This document shows, in pieces, positions 11,125 to 23,039 of a stretch of 64,000 nt of DNA. This DNA comes from Poa pratensis (Eukaryota > Streptophyta > Magnoliopsida > Poales > Poaceae): assembly GCA_947311845.1 (NCBI GenBank), contig CAMZMU010000059.1, forward strand, positions 37,561,226 to 37,625,225, given 5' to 3'. Every line of letters begins with the position of its first letter. Within the stretch, counting starts at the first letter, position 1. The notes below the pieces were generated by a model. It had not been told where the DNA came from. It saw only the letters and a program-made list of their open reading frames with translations, and searched no databases. The position numbers were made by a program, and so were the translations under genes.

Positions 11125-13400
11125 AATTGGGAGACTATCTCCCATACAACTGCCACTTATTCTCCATGAGATTATCGTGAAGCTAGGTGTGCGTGCCCTT
11201 ATTTTTAATCTGCCGGTACGTCTCAAGAAATGCTTGGATTCTGCCTGGGTTCCTGCTAGGCTTCACATCGCTGCCAACATTGTCATAAAAAACTCAAGTT
11301 TAAATCCCTCTTGTTCTCGACGATCATGTTGTGTAGAATTCAACATGCATGCCCTTGTGATATTTGAGAGGGATTTATCACATAAGCGAACAGGACCTCA
11401 AACAATGGCAATCGAGTTTGTAAAACACCAAAAACCCTGTCAATATCCTTTTGGCATTCTTATCGAGCTTGCGGAAAATAGATTGATTTTTACCTTATGC
11501 ATGTTGGATGGTCTTTACAAATGTTGGCCACGAGGCATATGCTAGATAATACCCCATGGTATAGTCGTGTGCATTGACAGTGTAGTTGCATGCCGAAACA
11601 TTTCCACTAGCAAATCTAGCAAAAATATGGGATCGCTGCAGAACATTGATATTATTGAGAGAATGATGCGGCCTCAATAGACCGTTGGGAAACCCCAAGA
11701 GGAAGGTATGATGCAGCGTAGCAGAAGTTTTCCCTTGAGACAAAATCAAGGTTATCGAACCAGTAAGACTTGGAGAAGGTTTCGGAAAGGTGTCAACGTG
11801 ACGCCAACAAGTTGACGTGGACTTGCACATAGCACAGACAAACCACTTTGCCCCAACGAAACGGGAAGGTTGTCAATCTCCCCGGCTTGCTGAACACAAA
11901 TAATTAAATGTACGTGTGGAAAATAATATGAGAGCAAAAATGACCAGCGAGCAAAATGACTGGGAAAAGCTATGAAAACAGTTGTAAGCAATATAGGAAA
12001 AATAGTACCGGTGTGCACAGTTCACTAGAGGTGTCTCTCCATAAGAAATACATGCTGGGTAAACAAATTACAGCTAGACAATTAACAAATTGTGAGTGCA
12101 TAACAATGCTACCATGACATAATATAGTTCACCGTTTCATCTAATTGGGCATTACGTCAAAATAATAGACCGTTATCCAACTGCATCTATGACTAATAAT
12201 CCACCCCGGGATCGCTATCAAGCATGTCACCCGAAAGTATTAAGTTGCAAGCAACAATAATTGCAATAAGCATGGTACATAATGTAAGCAATGATTACTA
12301 CACAAAGCAATAAACACTGTTGTTTTACCCCTAGTAGCAACAACACATCTTTAGTCTTAATCGTTTTGTCTACTTGAACTTAGACCAAAGAGACATGAAC
12401 CTGCTATCTAGCATAAATACCTCTCTGAAGATACTAGCAATTATTTCGGCCAAAGCATCCACTAACATCGGAGAGCATGCAAGATCATAAATAAAACATA
12501 TCATAGATAACTGAACAAGAATGTCATGATTTCCACAATCATCGGATCCCAGCAAACACAACATGTAGCATTACATAAAGATGATCTTGATCATGTTAGG
12601 CATCTCACAAGTTCTAAACAAGGAGGTACAAGGAGAAGAGACAACCATCTATCTACTGTCATGGACCTGTAGTCCCGTGGTGGACTACTCACGCATCACT
12701 CCGGAGGCAGGCATGGTGGTGTTGATTCCTCCGGTGACGATCTCCCCCTCCGGCAGGGTGTAGGGAAGAGCTTCAGAACCCTCCCGAATTAGGGTTGGCG
12801 ACGGCGACGGCCTCAGATGTTTCTGGAAATATGATCGGGTGTTTTAGGGTTTTCGGGACGAGGCAATTTATAGGCGAAAGGGCGAAGCCGGAAGCTTCTC
12901 GAGCTGGCCAGGTGGGCCCCAAGCGCGACCAAGCCCTAGGCCGCGCCTGGGGTCGTCTGGGGGCTGTGGGGTCCCCCTGCAGGTCCCCTTCTGGCGCAGT
13001 CTTTGTTTCTTCATAAAAATAGTCCTCGTAAATTTTCAGCCAATTCCGAGAAAATTCTCCGACTAGCTTTTCTGAAACAAAAAGACAACAGAAAACAGAA
13101 TTGATACTGGGCATCTTGTTAATAGGTTAGTTCCATAAAATGTTCAAAATTATAGAAAAACATTATAAAAACATGTGGCAATGATATATAACAAGCATGA
13201 AACAACCAAAAATTATAGATACGTTTGAGACGTATCAGAGAACCCGTCAACCCAAAGAAACAATATGCCAAATCCAGAAGTCCTCGGAGACCATAACTTC
13301 AAGCACAATAGTGGGATCCTGATGATGGCTAGTGCTAACCGTGCCAAGCCACAGAGCATTTCTTCCATACTCCCATGGCGATGAGCACCACAAGAACACA
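11125..13400 (-). pseudogene. PIF/Harbinger transposase relic, split by a solo LTR
   Basis: Minus-strand translations on either side of the LTR match the DDE domain of plant PIF/Harbinger transposases. Upstream part (13400-13243): segments like LARH-IRIP, VLE-, EDFWIWHIV. Downstream part (11663-11125): LNNINVLQRSHIFARF, YTMGYYLAYASWPTFVKTI, a GVLQTRFAIVRGP-like segment, VILHNMIVENE and a terminal DLMENEWQLYGR-like motif. The protein would catalyse cut-and-paste transposition; several frame breaks and the LTR make it dead. A possible terminal repeat with GAGCATCTCTAC lies near 10906. Confidence 0.75.
11664..13237 (-). mobile_element. Solo LTR, TGATACGTC family
   Basis: 1574 bp, on the minus strand starting TGATACGTCTCAAACG and ending with CA, with no internal region. 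The flanks are perfect 5-bp duplications GAGAA (11659-11663 and 13238-13242), so the element arrived whole and was reduced by recombination between its LTRs. It lies inside the Harbinger transposase relic. It is the same LTR family as 30115-31620, 52547-54138 and gypsy element A. Confidence 0.9.
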
Positions 13401-13459
13401 TGTAGGGTATCCCGCGTAGCTCCTCGCTGGATCCATGGCGGCAGCCACTCGGGACTCAG

Positions 13460-14910
13460 GTCTACTCGGGGGAAGCGAACGACCCGACGACCTGCAAGCT
13501 TTAGAACGGGGGAAGGGTGCGGCAGATGGCAAGGGGATTATAGATGGGGTGGTGTTGAAGGGAAGAGCCGAATCAATGGCATGAGGCGGCGGCGGCTTCT
13601 AGAGTGTGCCCCCTCTCTCTTAATTTCTCTTTTTTATTTGGCCTCCCCTTGGCTCTTTTATTTTTATTTTTTATTTGGTGAGCGAACTACCACCGAGTTA
13701 AATCCAAACAGTCGCGACATTAGATCATGTAAACACCCATTTCTATTACTATATATGAAAGTTTGATCATCAAGGATGAAAACACAAAACCCAAATGGAA
13801 GAACCAAACCCCCTATTGTTTCAAGATAAAAAAAGCGATGCAAATATGCAAGTAGTGACTAAACATACTTTTTTCAACCGAGCTCTCTGCCTTTCCATTA
13901 ATTTGCACAAAATACATCCTAAAAAAGAATTGCCCTCACACTTAATTAGTAGGCAGTGGACGCGATAGGGAAGTCATACCGTGTAGTTGGCGTCCTCCCC
14001 CGGTGTCAGTCCCCGCCGTCTCGCCTACCTAGCTTCACTGCAAAAAAAAAAACCCTGATTGCAACATAGATATGTCTCAAGTGTGATGTACACGGAAATT
14101 GGGAAGATTTTTTTGGTAAGGGTTTAGACCTGGGGCCACTGCAGTATGGAACGTCAGATTTAAGCACTTTAACTGTTTATTAGTCGAACCGTGTAAGTTT
14201 AGCTTTATATATATTTAGGATTTTTTTTGTCCATGCTTTTATTAGTTTTAGATTTAATGTACTTTATTTGTAAATCCAAGTGTTTGCTACAAACCTTGAC
14301 ATCATTCGATTTAATGTACATCTTTTACGATTTTCCACCAAAAGGAAGGCGCAGGGTGGATTTTATGCGTAACTATCCCAATCTACCCCCACCGTCTGGA
14401 CTTGCATGCATGCCTGCTGCCTAGGGGCTTGGTAGTAATGCGTCCCGCGCTGGACGTTCATTGGGGGTGTCTATGAGCCACGGGCGCAGCGAGTAGATAA
14501 ATCGAAGGCAACATATATGATTGGATGTTTGTCCAAGGTAAAATTGGAAAGATGTCTCTCACCTACCCACACCTTGATATTAGCGCTAGAAAATTTACGC
14601 CCTCTTTCTCGGAACGGAGGGAGTACATTTTTAGGATTAATATAATTAAACAATTTCATTCTATTTGTTATATATTAACTTACTATCTTTTTATGCTATT
14701 AGCATATTCATATTAAAAAAGGACAAAGTTGCACACTAGAACCAAGGCCTTGTCTCGAATGTGATGTATTGAAACATTGGGATGACAAGAAGTGATGTAC
14801 GTATGCCATAGATATGCGTTGGTGAGTTAATTTGTTTGAATTCGTTTAAATGCATACAATTCTATGGCACAGGTCTCTGACTAATATATGGAAACAAATA
14901 TCTATCTTCA
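13460..14910. other. Intergenic DNA, no gene recognised
   Basis: GC-rich at 13430-13610 and AT-rich afterwards. A half Stowaway end (GAACGGAGGGAGTAC) lies at about 14613-14627 without a partner. No conserved protein segment was recognised. Confidence 0.4.
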
Positions 14911-14970
14911 ATGTTTGGTAGCTCAGTTTTTTCTCAGTATTTTGACGATACTTTCCGGAAATACTACAGT

Positions 14971-15053
14971 TTCAAATACTTTGATGTGTTTGGTGCCATC
15001 TAATACTATGACTTGAAATACTTTGATGTGTTTGGTGCTATCTAATACTACGG
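14971..15053. repeat. Tandem repeat, two 41-42 bp units
   Basis: Two adjacent units (14971-15012 and 15013-15053) with the core ACTTTGATGTGTTTGGTGC followed by ATCTAATACTA, differing at a few bases. They lie in an AT-rich stretch that resembles a decayed MITE. Confidence 0.75.
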
Positions 15054-15246
15054 TTTTATAAACCATGTTATCTCTAATACCATGGTATTTTTTAGTATTT
15101 ACGAAAGAGGTCGGACCTTTTTTTTCATAAACCAAGAAACGAAACTGCATTTTATAAAAACTATGGTATTTAGTGCCTGAACATACAGATATTGTGGTGT
15201 CACAATATTGTAGTTATTTAAAACTTTGATCCCAAACAGAGCCTTA

Positions 15247-16179
15247 GAGTGTGTTTGGGTGCGAAAGTATTTTTAAATAATTGGAGCAATACCTCAGTTT
15301 CTAAAAATACCATGATTTTAAATATTTTGCACATTTGTTTTTACAGGACTTTGCTTGTCTGGCAATGGTAAAAAACAGTGTATTGCCCGCACCATAGATT
15401 TTTTTGGAGTATTGAAAAAAGAGCTCCCTAACTCCTTTTTGGAGCTAAAAACCGTAGTATTTTTTTGTGAAAAGGACCCTGTCATTAAAAGAAACATTAA
15501 ACCGTACAAAACATCTCAACAAAAACGAAAATTACAATGAGATCCTTGAGATGTCCTTCATCTTCAACCTCCAGACCGTGTCGACGACGCGCCGCCGCTG
15601 CCGCTCCTCCCTCAGTCGGCCTGATGTTGTTGGTTGCGGACGGGAAGTCGCCGAACGGGTCAAGAAGACCACATCCGTCCCGGTGCCGAAGAAGAAGGAT
15701 GAACCGCTGATGAAGCTCCACGACGATCCGGAGATCATCACCGCCAAAAAAAGCCCTTGAGAAACACACCACTCCCACAAGCTTCTCGACGTCACCGCCG
15801 AGATGGGGTTGAAGCCGGAGAGACCTTATTGAAAGAGACGCCACGGCCGCCATCAGAACGGCGCCCCAACAAACCTTGACAAAAAAACCAGAAAACGGAA
15901 CCCTACCGTCGACGAGGGTCGAGATCCACCGCGCCTCCATGGCCCGGAGGCCATAGAGGCGGGGGAGATCAGCGGCGGCGCCGACGAGAGGCTGACCTAA
16001 TCGCCTCGTACTCGCCTGGAGCTCCGCCTCGTACCTACCGCTTCGTACGTGGCTGCTAATTGAAACAAGTTTTTAAAAACCGTAGTATTTGTAAACTCTA
16101 GTATTGGATGTGCATGCTTTTGAAAATCGTGGTTTTGAAAAACCATGGTATTTTTACAGGCCCAGTGTCCAAACGGACC
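15247..16179. mobile_element. Tourist-like (PIF/Harbinger) non-autonomous element
   Basis: Flanked by TTA at both sides (15244-15246 and 16180-16182). Ends are inverted and share GTTTGG (GAGTGTGTTTGGG at left, GGTCCGTTTGGAC on the minus strand at right), and subterminal ATACCATG-type words occur at both ends. Termini match only partly. It carries a nested GC-rich retroposon. Confidence 0.45.
15463..16074 (-). mobile_element. GC-rich poly(A)-tailed retroposon, second copy of the class
   Basis: Perfect 16-bp target duplications AAAAACCGTAGTATTT (15447-15462 and 16075-16090), with the T run at the left showing minus orientation. The body is GC-rich at its 5' end and holds one long frame on the minus strand (about 15497-15940) that begins MEARWISTLVDG but matches no family I know. 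No reverse transcriptase. Same general organisation as 9242-10012 and 23694-25191. Confidence 0.75.
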
Positions 16180-16667
16180 TTAGTCAAGATGATGATGTCG
16201 ATCGCATTTATTCTAGAAATCTCGAGGATCTCCGGAGCACAACTGTATACCGTACAAACAGTTGAATATTGTCCAAAATAATAATGGTCTAGGAACTGCA
16301 TCACAAACATCTCGATCTGTCAAGATTTGTTATGCACATGGATTCGTAGACGCAACCAACGGATGGCTAACCACGTACGCGCGACGAAAACCATAACCCA
16401 CGAATACGTAGAGATGTGGTATACCGTAGAAGACGTACGAACGCAACGCCGATTTGGAAACTTCATCCGTAGGTACATTTAGCGTGGCTGAACAGGCAAC
16501 GACGATGACTGGACGAACTGATATTTTTTAGGTCGCTGTGGCATGCTGTGGAAAGGTAGTGAGATCCAACTAGTTTTAAGCACTTCAAAATGCCTTTGTG
16601 ATAATCTATAGAAAACCTCCCATGCAGTCAATTTGTTCTTTTGCTTCGTGCTAAGTATAGTGCACTA

Positions 16668-16990
16668 GTGCACTATACAAACGGAGCTTGGATCTGATGG
16701 TTGGGTTCCCTGTGGTGGAACCAGCTCACCTAGGTTCAAGTCCTAGACTTGGCATGAGCGTTTGCATTTACCTGGATTTATTCCAGGTTTATTCGGCGCT
16801 ATTCTTTCAGTGGTAGGTGACGTGCCTATCAACAGCGAGGCGCCTGTGATGACTTCGTCAACCTCAAGATCTGCCGGCTCAGTCCTTCAGAGGTGCTCAT
16901 AGGGGTAGGATGTGCGTGCGTGCGTTCATAAGGGTGAGTGTATGCGCGTATTTGTGAGCGTCTATGTTGTACTGTGTTCTAAAAAAAAAA
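16668..16990 (+). mobile_element. tRNA-derived SINE with poly(A) tail, third copy
   Basis: Plus-strand SINE ending in an A run, with 15-bp target duplications AAGTATAGTGCACTA (16653-16667 and 16989-17003). The pol III B box GGTTCAAGTCC is intact at 16733-16743. The body matches the SINEs at 6234 and 8911 in reverse orientation. It has the best preserved promoter of the three. Confidence 0.85.
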
Positions 16991-17279
16991 GTATAGTGCA
17001 CTACACCACGTCAGAAACATACCAACAGTGAATCTTCTTCATGAAAATTGTCTAGACTTGTTTAATATAAGCCCTCTAATGCAATCTTTGAAGAACCGTC
17101 CATTCATGTTCATAGCCAATAATAAGATACGTTATGCCTGTCATTAGCCCAAGATATAGATAATTAAAAATGGACATAGCTGGCTAAGCTAGGTGGCAAA
17201 TGAAGGTCCAAGAAGATGTAGAATAGCGCAACAAATGGAGCCGGGGTATTGGTCAGGATCTTTGATTAGTTGAATTTTA

Positions 17280-18900
17280 TCTTTTCTTAATTGCACATGG
17301 AATTGTCGCCTGTCAGTAGATCGGTCATGTACGTCCACATCGGGATCCCTTAAACAAACTGATCTTCCACCGCTGTTTCTAGAGCATTCTCCTCATTTGG
17401 TCTCCAAGGTGGTTGAGATATTTGCCTAGTCTTTCTTGTTGCCGCTTTCCTCATTTAATTAGCTTCAATTAATTCATTCCGATAAAGATGGAAATAAGTT
17501 GACCTGCGCCTAGTCTGTTCTTTTTGTACATTTGATAGCACATCTTGTTCTTAAGCTCTAGTAGTACATTATTTCTGAAGAGGTGATATCTGCTAAAAAA
17601 TATCAGGACAATGGCATGGATCACTGTCTTCCCGCCCATGCCCAACAACGACTAGATCATACCAGTGGACTAGCAGGCTCTGCCTAGGGTCCCAGACCTC
17701 TGGTACAGTTGATCCAATCACCAGGAACAGTAGGCAACTAGGCATTATCCATGGATCATACAGCATCGATTCCATCCAGCCACTGAAGAGACGAGCCATG
17801 CATGCATTTTCTCAGTGGATCGATCACCTTTCAGGGCCGGTGACTCATCGCCACACGAACCATCCATTAAGCATCTCCATTGTCAGTGAGCCACTTAACT
17901 ACCCCAATCAGGCAGCAAGACACTTGCAGACAACATGGAATCTTGTGAGACCAACTGTCATGGAGAGTTGGAGACAATTCAGTAATTCAGAAATGTTGAG
18001 AAGCGTTCGTGAAACAGGAAGGGTTCTGAAGCAGGCCTTCTAACCAATGCATGCAGTATTCAGGCTCTTGAGCAGCATTCATCTAAGAAATCTGCGAGAA
18101 AGGTAACAATCATCAGCTTCACGCGATTATGCTAAATAAACACAGCCATCATCACGCTGCCTGCTTGTCGCGCGCACACACCCCTGAAGACAGGAGTTGT
18201 GTGTTCCCCTCAGGAGCCCGGCGTCGCCATCGGTCTCGTGCCTCGGCCATGAGCTGCAATCCATCGGAGCAAACCATCCCACATCGTGTCACATTGAGTT
18301 TGTCCCATGGTTCCCCGCACGTCTTAGTTCTTGCATGCCAAGATGAAAACGAAATCGCGCCATTGATTTGAGCTGAGTGAGCCGCATTCAGACAGAGTTC
18401 ACAGTGCAAGACTGAAGACTGTACGTGTTCGGTTCCGCTAACCAATGGGCGCTTTGCTCTTGGCGGGCGCTTGGTAGGAGACAAAATCCTGTGGAGAGAA
18501 CCTTCATGGGGAGCACACCATGCGTTAGTTGGTTGGTTGGCGGGGCTCCATGCCGCGAAGAACATGGCCTCTGGATATGTGGGGGCAGAAAGGAGGAGGA
18601 TGTAAAGCTAGGTGAGTGATCCGATAAAGGTTTTGGATTTCAGCCGCGCCGGTCGCCGGATAGGTGGATAGAAGCGGCGCAAGCGCGACGCGGATTGATG
18701 GATGCATCCGGTTGGCGTTTGCCGCGTGATTCCGTTCTTGGGCGGCGCGAGGGCGTCAGCAGTCGGCGGCTGGAGATCACGGCGGCGAGATGATTTTTTT
18801 CTGTGGCGGCAGCCTAATGTACCATGGGGGAAGATCGTTTTCTTCCCGCACTTGCGATTGGCGGTGGTAAAATAATTGTTTCAGGATTGGTGATACAGTC
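17280..18900. repeat. Tandem duplication, copy 1
   Basis: Colinear with about 19075-20890. Shared blocks in order include CATCGGGAT-AAACAAACTGATC, GGTTGAGATATTT, AAAGATGGA-A-AGTTGACC, CATCTTGTTCTT, GACCTCT-G, GAGCCATGCA, CAATCAGGCA, CAGGAGCCCG-CGTCGCC and GCCGGTCGCCGGATA. A short open frame (17798-18043) ends KQAF, but its amino-acid sequence is not kept in the other copy and it matches nothing I recognise. Perhaps a duplicated gene fragment with UTR; function unknown. Confidence 0.6.
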
Positions 18901-19074
18901 TGTGCTCAGTGGTGGGGTATTAACCTATGATTCAATAGCATCCTCATCTTTGCAGGAAGGAATTGGAATTGCGCTTGCTTAAAATTAAAGTATGACTCTG
19001 ACGATCGGATCGACACATTGGCAGTGAATGGTGAGGGGCACCGGCCTTCGATCATGGTGGTTGCCGATCGAATG

Positions 19075-20890
19075 GATCGATTACGTACGCATCGGGATTA
19101 AACAAACTGATCATCAAGACCTGGTCATCATGGTCGTTGAGATATTTTGCTTAGTCTCTGTTGCTGCTGTTGCCTCCTCGTCATCTTCAATTAGCCCATT
19201 CTGGTAAAGATGGAGAGGAGTTGACCTCGACAATCTGCGTTGCCAGATACATTTAATTATGTCATCTTGTTCTTGACACCTAACTGATTTATTTGGACGA
19301 AACAGAGCATCACAGATAAGGAAGCAAGTTCTGTGGCGACGGCCCCGGACCTCTAGCATAGTCGACGCAATCAATACAAACAGTACACGAACTACGCTTG
19401 GTCACCACACAAATTCACAAATCCACAACCGCTTTTAGTCCATTGCCCATCTCTTGTTCCTTCTCATACATCTCTTTCCCCTTGGAGGCCGAGAGCCACT
19501 TACGAGCCATGCACTGCATCAATTTGGACAAGCATGTAGGTCTCTTGCAGTGCAAATGATTGGATTGGAAGAGTGCAAGACAAACTGTTATGCGCAATTG
19601 ATATCGGCCAATCAGGCACCGCTGATTGGAGCTGGAAACGGAGTTGCCTCATCTGTCAGCACAGCTGTCCAGGAAATGAAAATTCAGGCATCAGATGATG
19701 GTGCAAAGTGTAGAGTGTAGACACAGTCAGAAAGCAGAGTCTTACATGCAGCATATGGCGGTAGAGGTTGATGACAGAGTCACTGAGCAGAGCCTTTTTA
19801 CTATCCAAATCAAGAACCATATGACAGTGCAGGTTGCAGACGCGTTGGCACGAAGCCGAGAATTTTACTGTCCAAGTCAAGAACCATATGACGCTGTAGG
19901 TTGCATACACAATCACTGAGCAGATTATTACAGATTTACAGTATATTATTGTAAGTGCCACCGTCGTCAGTGCTACTCAGTGGTTTGCGTGTGAGCTTAG
20001 GTACCTTTTCCTGGTGCACGGATTGATTCAAAAGGTTAGTGATAGTACTCTTCGTTGACATTCTGAGAGAGCGAACTTTTGAAGAAAAATTTCTACCCCA
20101 TCTTAGTTCATGCGATCTTGCTGCGCGATATATGTGTCTTCGAATCCTCTCCTTCTCACTGTCAACAGAGAAGAGCAAGGATGATCAGATGGAGATATCA
20201 TCAAACATGTCCCTTGTTCACCATTGTTCATACATGTCGACCATCTTCCTGAAAAAGTTTCTGCGTGAGTGAAAGCAGTTCCACAATTCCATCTTAATTT
20301 ACAAACCTGCAGAAAGACCCACGGGGTTTTCTAAAAGGATCACCTTTTCGGGACGACACTACTGTTCAAGCGCCTCAACTCGGACAGATACTTGCAGACA
20401 AGATCGAATTCATTTAGGAGTTGACAACGAAATAGTTCAGAAGACAATAATCGTGAACAGAGTGAAATCGGCTGTCCAACGACCATCCTGAAGACAAAAC
20501 GCGGCAGCGTGTTCCCGCAGGAGCCCGACGTCGCCTTCAGTATCGTTCCATGGGTGGCAATGGAATGGAGGAAACTATCGCACGTTACACATTCCTCCTC
20601 ACCCCTTCGTTCCATGGGTGGCAATGAATCCACCGACGCTTGGCGCTTGGTAAGTGATCGGCAGAGTCTGAAGGATTTGGGGTGTGTGCGGTGCAGGTGT
20701 TGCCCGGGAACCATGCGCGCGGCGGGAGTAACCGATCGAACAGGCCATGCCGCTGATAGAGGGCACTATGTTGAGTCATCCAAGAAAGGCTTTGGATTTG
20801 AGATTCGCCGGTCGCCGGATAAGTGGTGGATAATGGAAGTGTAGGCGAGACGCGGATGCCATGTTAGCCTTTGCGGCGTGCAGAAACTGC
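19075..20890. repeat. Tandem duplication, copy 2
   Basis: Partner of 17280-18900; many indels show that the duplication is old. It contains its own later duplications at 19798-19911 and a repeated CGTTCCATGGGTGGCAATG word at about 20545-20563 and 20608-20626. No conserved reading frame was found, so no gene is called. Confidence 0.6.
19798..19911. repeat. 46-bp imperfect repeat pair
   Basis: Two 46-47 bp units (about 19798-19843 and 19865-19911) sharing CAAGAACCATATGAC and AGGTTGCA, separated by 21 bp. Both are followed or preceded by a CACTGAGCAGA word, so the duplicated unit was probably larger. Confidence 0.75.
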
Positions 20891-21301
20891 TCGATTCCTA
20901 GCTTTTCGTGATTGACGCACACGCAGTGCGATGTTGCGCATAGGACAAGGAGTAGACCAGCGAGAACCTATGTTGTTGCTGGTGAAGTTTGTGGGGTTCG
21001 TCCCTTCCTGCGGAACAGAGAGAGGTCATGGATATTCCGACTTGGTTTTCTCCTCGACGAGCCGCCGATTCTGCTCGCCGTGACGCCGTCTATCTGTCGT
21101 TGCTGGAGTGTTTCAAACTTTCAATGCGTTTTCGTAGACGTTTTGGCTGTGGGCTCTGGTTTCACCAGGTCTGGGCCGCAGACGAAGGTTCTTTTCTTGG
21201 TGAGACGTTTGATAACCCTAGAAACGAAATTCCTATACGGCGCCCGTTAGCGGCGCGTAAGTTGAGCGCCGCCAGAAGCACTCCTGTGCGATGCGTTCCT
21301 G

Positions 21302-21820
21302 TAGGGTTGGAATTAAAACTCGAAACTCGTGAGCTAAACGAGTAACTCGTGACTCGGCTCGGCTCGGCTCAAACTCATTGTCTAACGAGCCAAGCCAAGT
21401 TTCATTTCTAAACTCGTTTGTTGACCAAACTACTCGTGAGTAGCTCGCGAGTAGCTCGATAACTCGTTTAACACATTATAAGTGTTAAAACATGCGTGCA
21501 TACGGAAAAACAAGTAATTTTCCTACTAATTCTGAACTACAACAATGATGATCTTTTTACAATTTTACATCTCTAGTCAAAGGATAGATCAATGTTGAAA
21601 TATAGAATCTTTACACCATTATCAGTGCAAAAAAAATTAACAGTTTGACACTAATATATCAAAAATTCCATATTTTTATTTGAGCGAGTTAAACGCGAGC
21701 TACTCGCGAGTTTACCGAGCCGAGCGAAATTTCATTTCTAAACTCGTTTTTTACACGAGTCGAGTCGAGCTCGACTCGTCAGTTGAGCGAGTTCAAGCGA
21801 GTCGAGCCGAGCGAGGCCTA
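21302..21820. mobile_element. hAT-like non-autonomous element
   Basis: 519 bp between 8-bp duplications CGTTCCTG (21294-21301 and 21821-21828). Both ends read TAGG inward. Long subterminal inverted regions are rich in ACTCG and GAGCTCG-like words, and both contain TTTCATTTCTAAACTCGTTT-type sequence. No transposase. An 8-bp duplication with TAGG ends fits the hAT superfamily. Confidence 0.75.
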
Positions 21821-21984
21821 CGTTCCTGGGCCGGGTCACTTTTCTTTTACTTTTTCCTTTTATTTTCTATTTCTGTTTTTGTTTTCTTTTTTCGTTTTAT
21901 TTTCTTTTTCTTTTTATGTATTTGTTTTCATTTTATTTTTTATTTATGTTTTGTTTTTTATTATTTTTGTTCTTTTTTTTGAAA

Positions 21985-22400
21985 ATAGTTCCAATTTTGA
22001 AAAATGTTTCCAAAATTGAAAATGGTTCCAAATTTAAAAATGATTCAATTTTAAGAATGGTTCCCAAATTGAAAATGGTTCAATTTTGAAAATGGTTCCA
22101 AATTTGAAACTAGTACCAAATTCGAAAATGGTTCCCAAATTGAAAATGGTTACAAATTTGAAAATGGTTATAATTTTGAAAAATGGTTCCAAATTTTAAA
22201 ATGGTTGAATTTTGAAAATGGTTCCAAAATTTTGAAAATGGTACCAAATTTGAAAATGGTTCCAATTTTTTTTAAATGGTCCCAAAATTGAAAATATTCC
22301 AAAATTTTAAATGATTCTAATTTGAAAATGGTTCCAAAATCAAAAATGGTTCCGAATTTTTGAAAATGGTTCCAAGATTTTTGAAAATTGTTCATTTTCA
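21985..22400. repeat. Degenerate minisatellite, AAAATGGTTCCAAATTTG-type unit
   Basis: About 20 imperfect head-to-tail units of 15-20 bp with the core GAAAATGGTTCCAAA. It follows a pyrimidine-rich stretch (about 21840-21980). The minus-strand frame through it is only a repeat translation. Confidence 0.85.
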
Positions 22401-22687
22401 AAAAAGAAAACAAAACAGGAAAGAAAACGAAAAAATGAAACGTTTTTTGGACGCGAAACGGTTGGGCCGGCCCATATAGGCGGCGTGGAGCGAACATGCA
22501 GGCGGCGCGGGCGAACCCGCCGCCAACGGGGGCCATATAGGACCTCCCCCCTAGAAACCACCTCATAATCCATCATTTTTAACCACTGACCGGCCTCCTT
22601 ACTTGGGCTTATTGCTCCAGGCCTTTTTCATGGCAAAACCCATAATGAACCCTTTTAGAGGAACCCTCCAATGGACTATGTACATGC

Positions 22688-23030
22688 GTATTTTTTGCCA
22701 AATCTGGCCCTTTGGCCGAACTAATCTCGTATCTGGCCCTTCTGAGAAACTATTCTCAGATCTGGCCCCCGAGGTCGGCGCCAACGAGGATGGCGCCGAC
22801 CTTGTACAGGTCGGCGCCAGGGAAAAAATTGGCCGAGCTAGGTCGGCGCCAAGTGGGTTGGCGCCGAACCCATGAATTTTCAAAACGATGCAAATTGTTG
22901 GCGCCGACCTGTACAACTTCGGCGCCATGTCCATTGGCGCCGACCCGAGGGGCCAGATCCGAGAATAGTTTCTCAGAGGGGCCAGATACGAGATTAGTTC
23001 GGCCAAAGGGCCAGATTTGGCAAAAAATAC
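22688..23030. mobile_element. Mutator-type foldback MITE
   Basis: 343 bp with terminal inverted repeats of about 82 bp differing at only about three positions; both begin GTATTTTTTGCCAAATCTGG. Flanked by perfect 9-bp duplications TGTACATGC (22679-22687 and 23031-23039), the duplication length of Mutator-like elements. The centre holds at least six copies of the self-complementary core GGCGCC, mostly within TCGGCGCC. The whole unit can fold into one long hairpin. There is no transposase. Confidence 0.85.
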
Positions 23031-23039
23031 TGTACATGC

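Noticed and set aside
15497..15940. 147-codon minus-strand frame MEARWIST as a possible gene
   Set aside because: It occupies most of a 612-bp retroposed insertion with a 16-bp duplication and has no recognisable domain; kept only as part of the mobile element.
22168..22566. 132-codon minus-strand frame
   Set aside because: Translation of the minisatellite (repeated IFKFGTIF), no coding signal.
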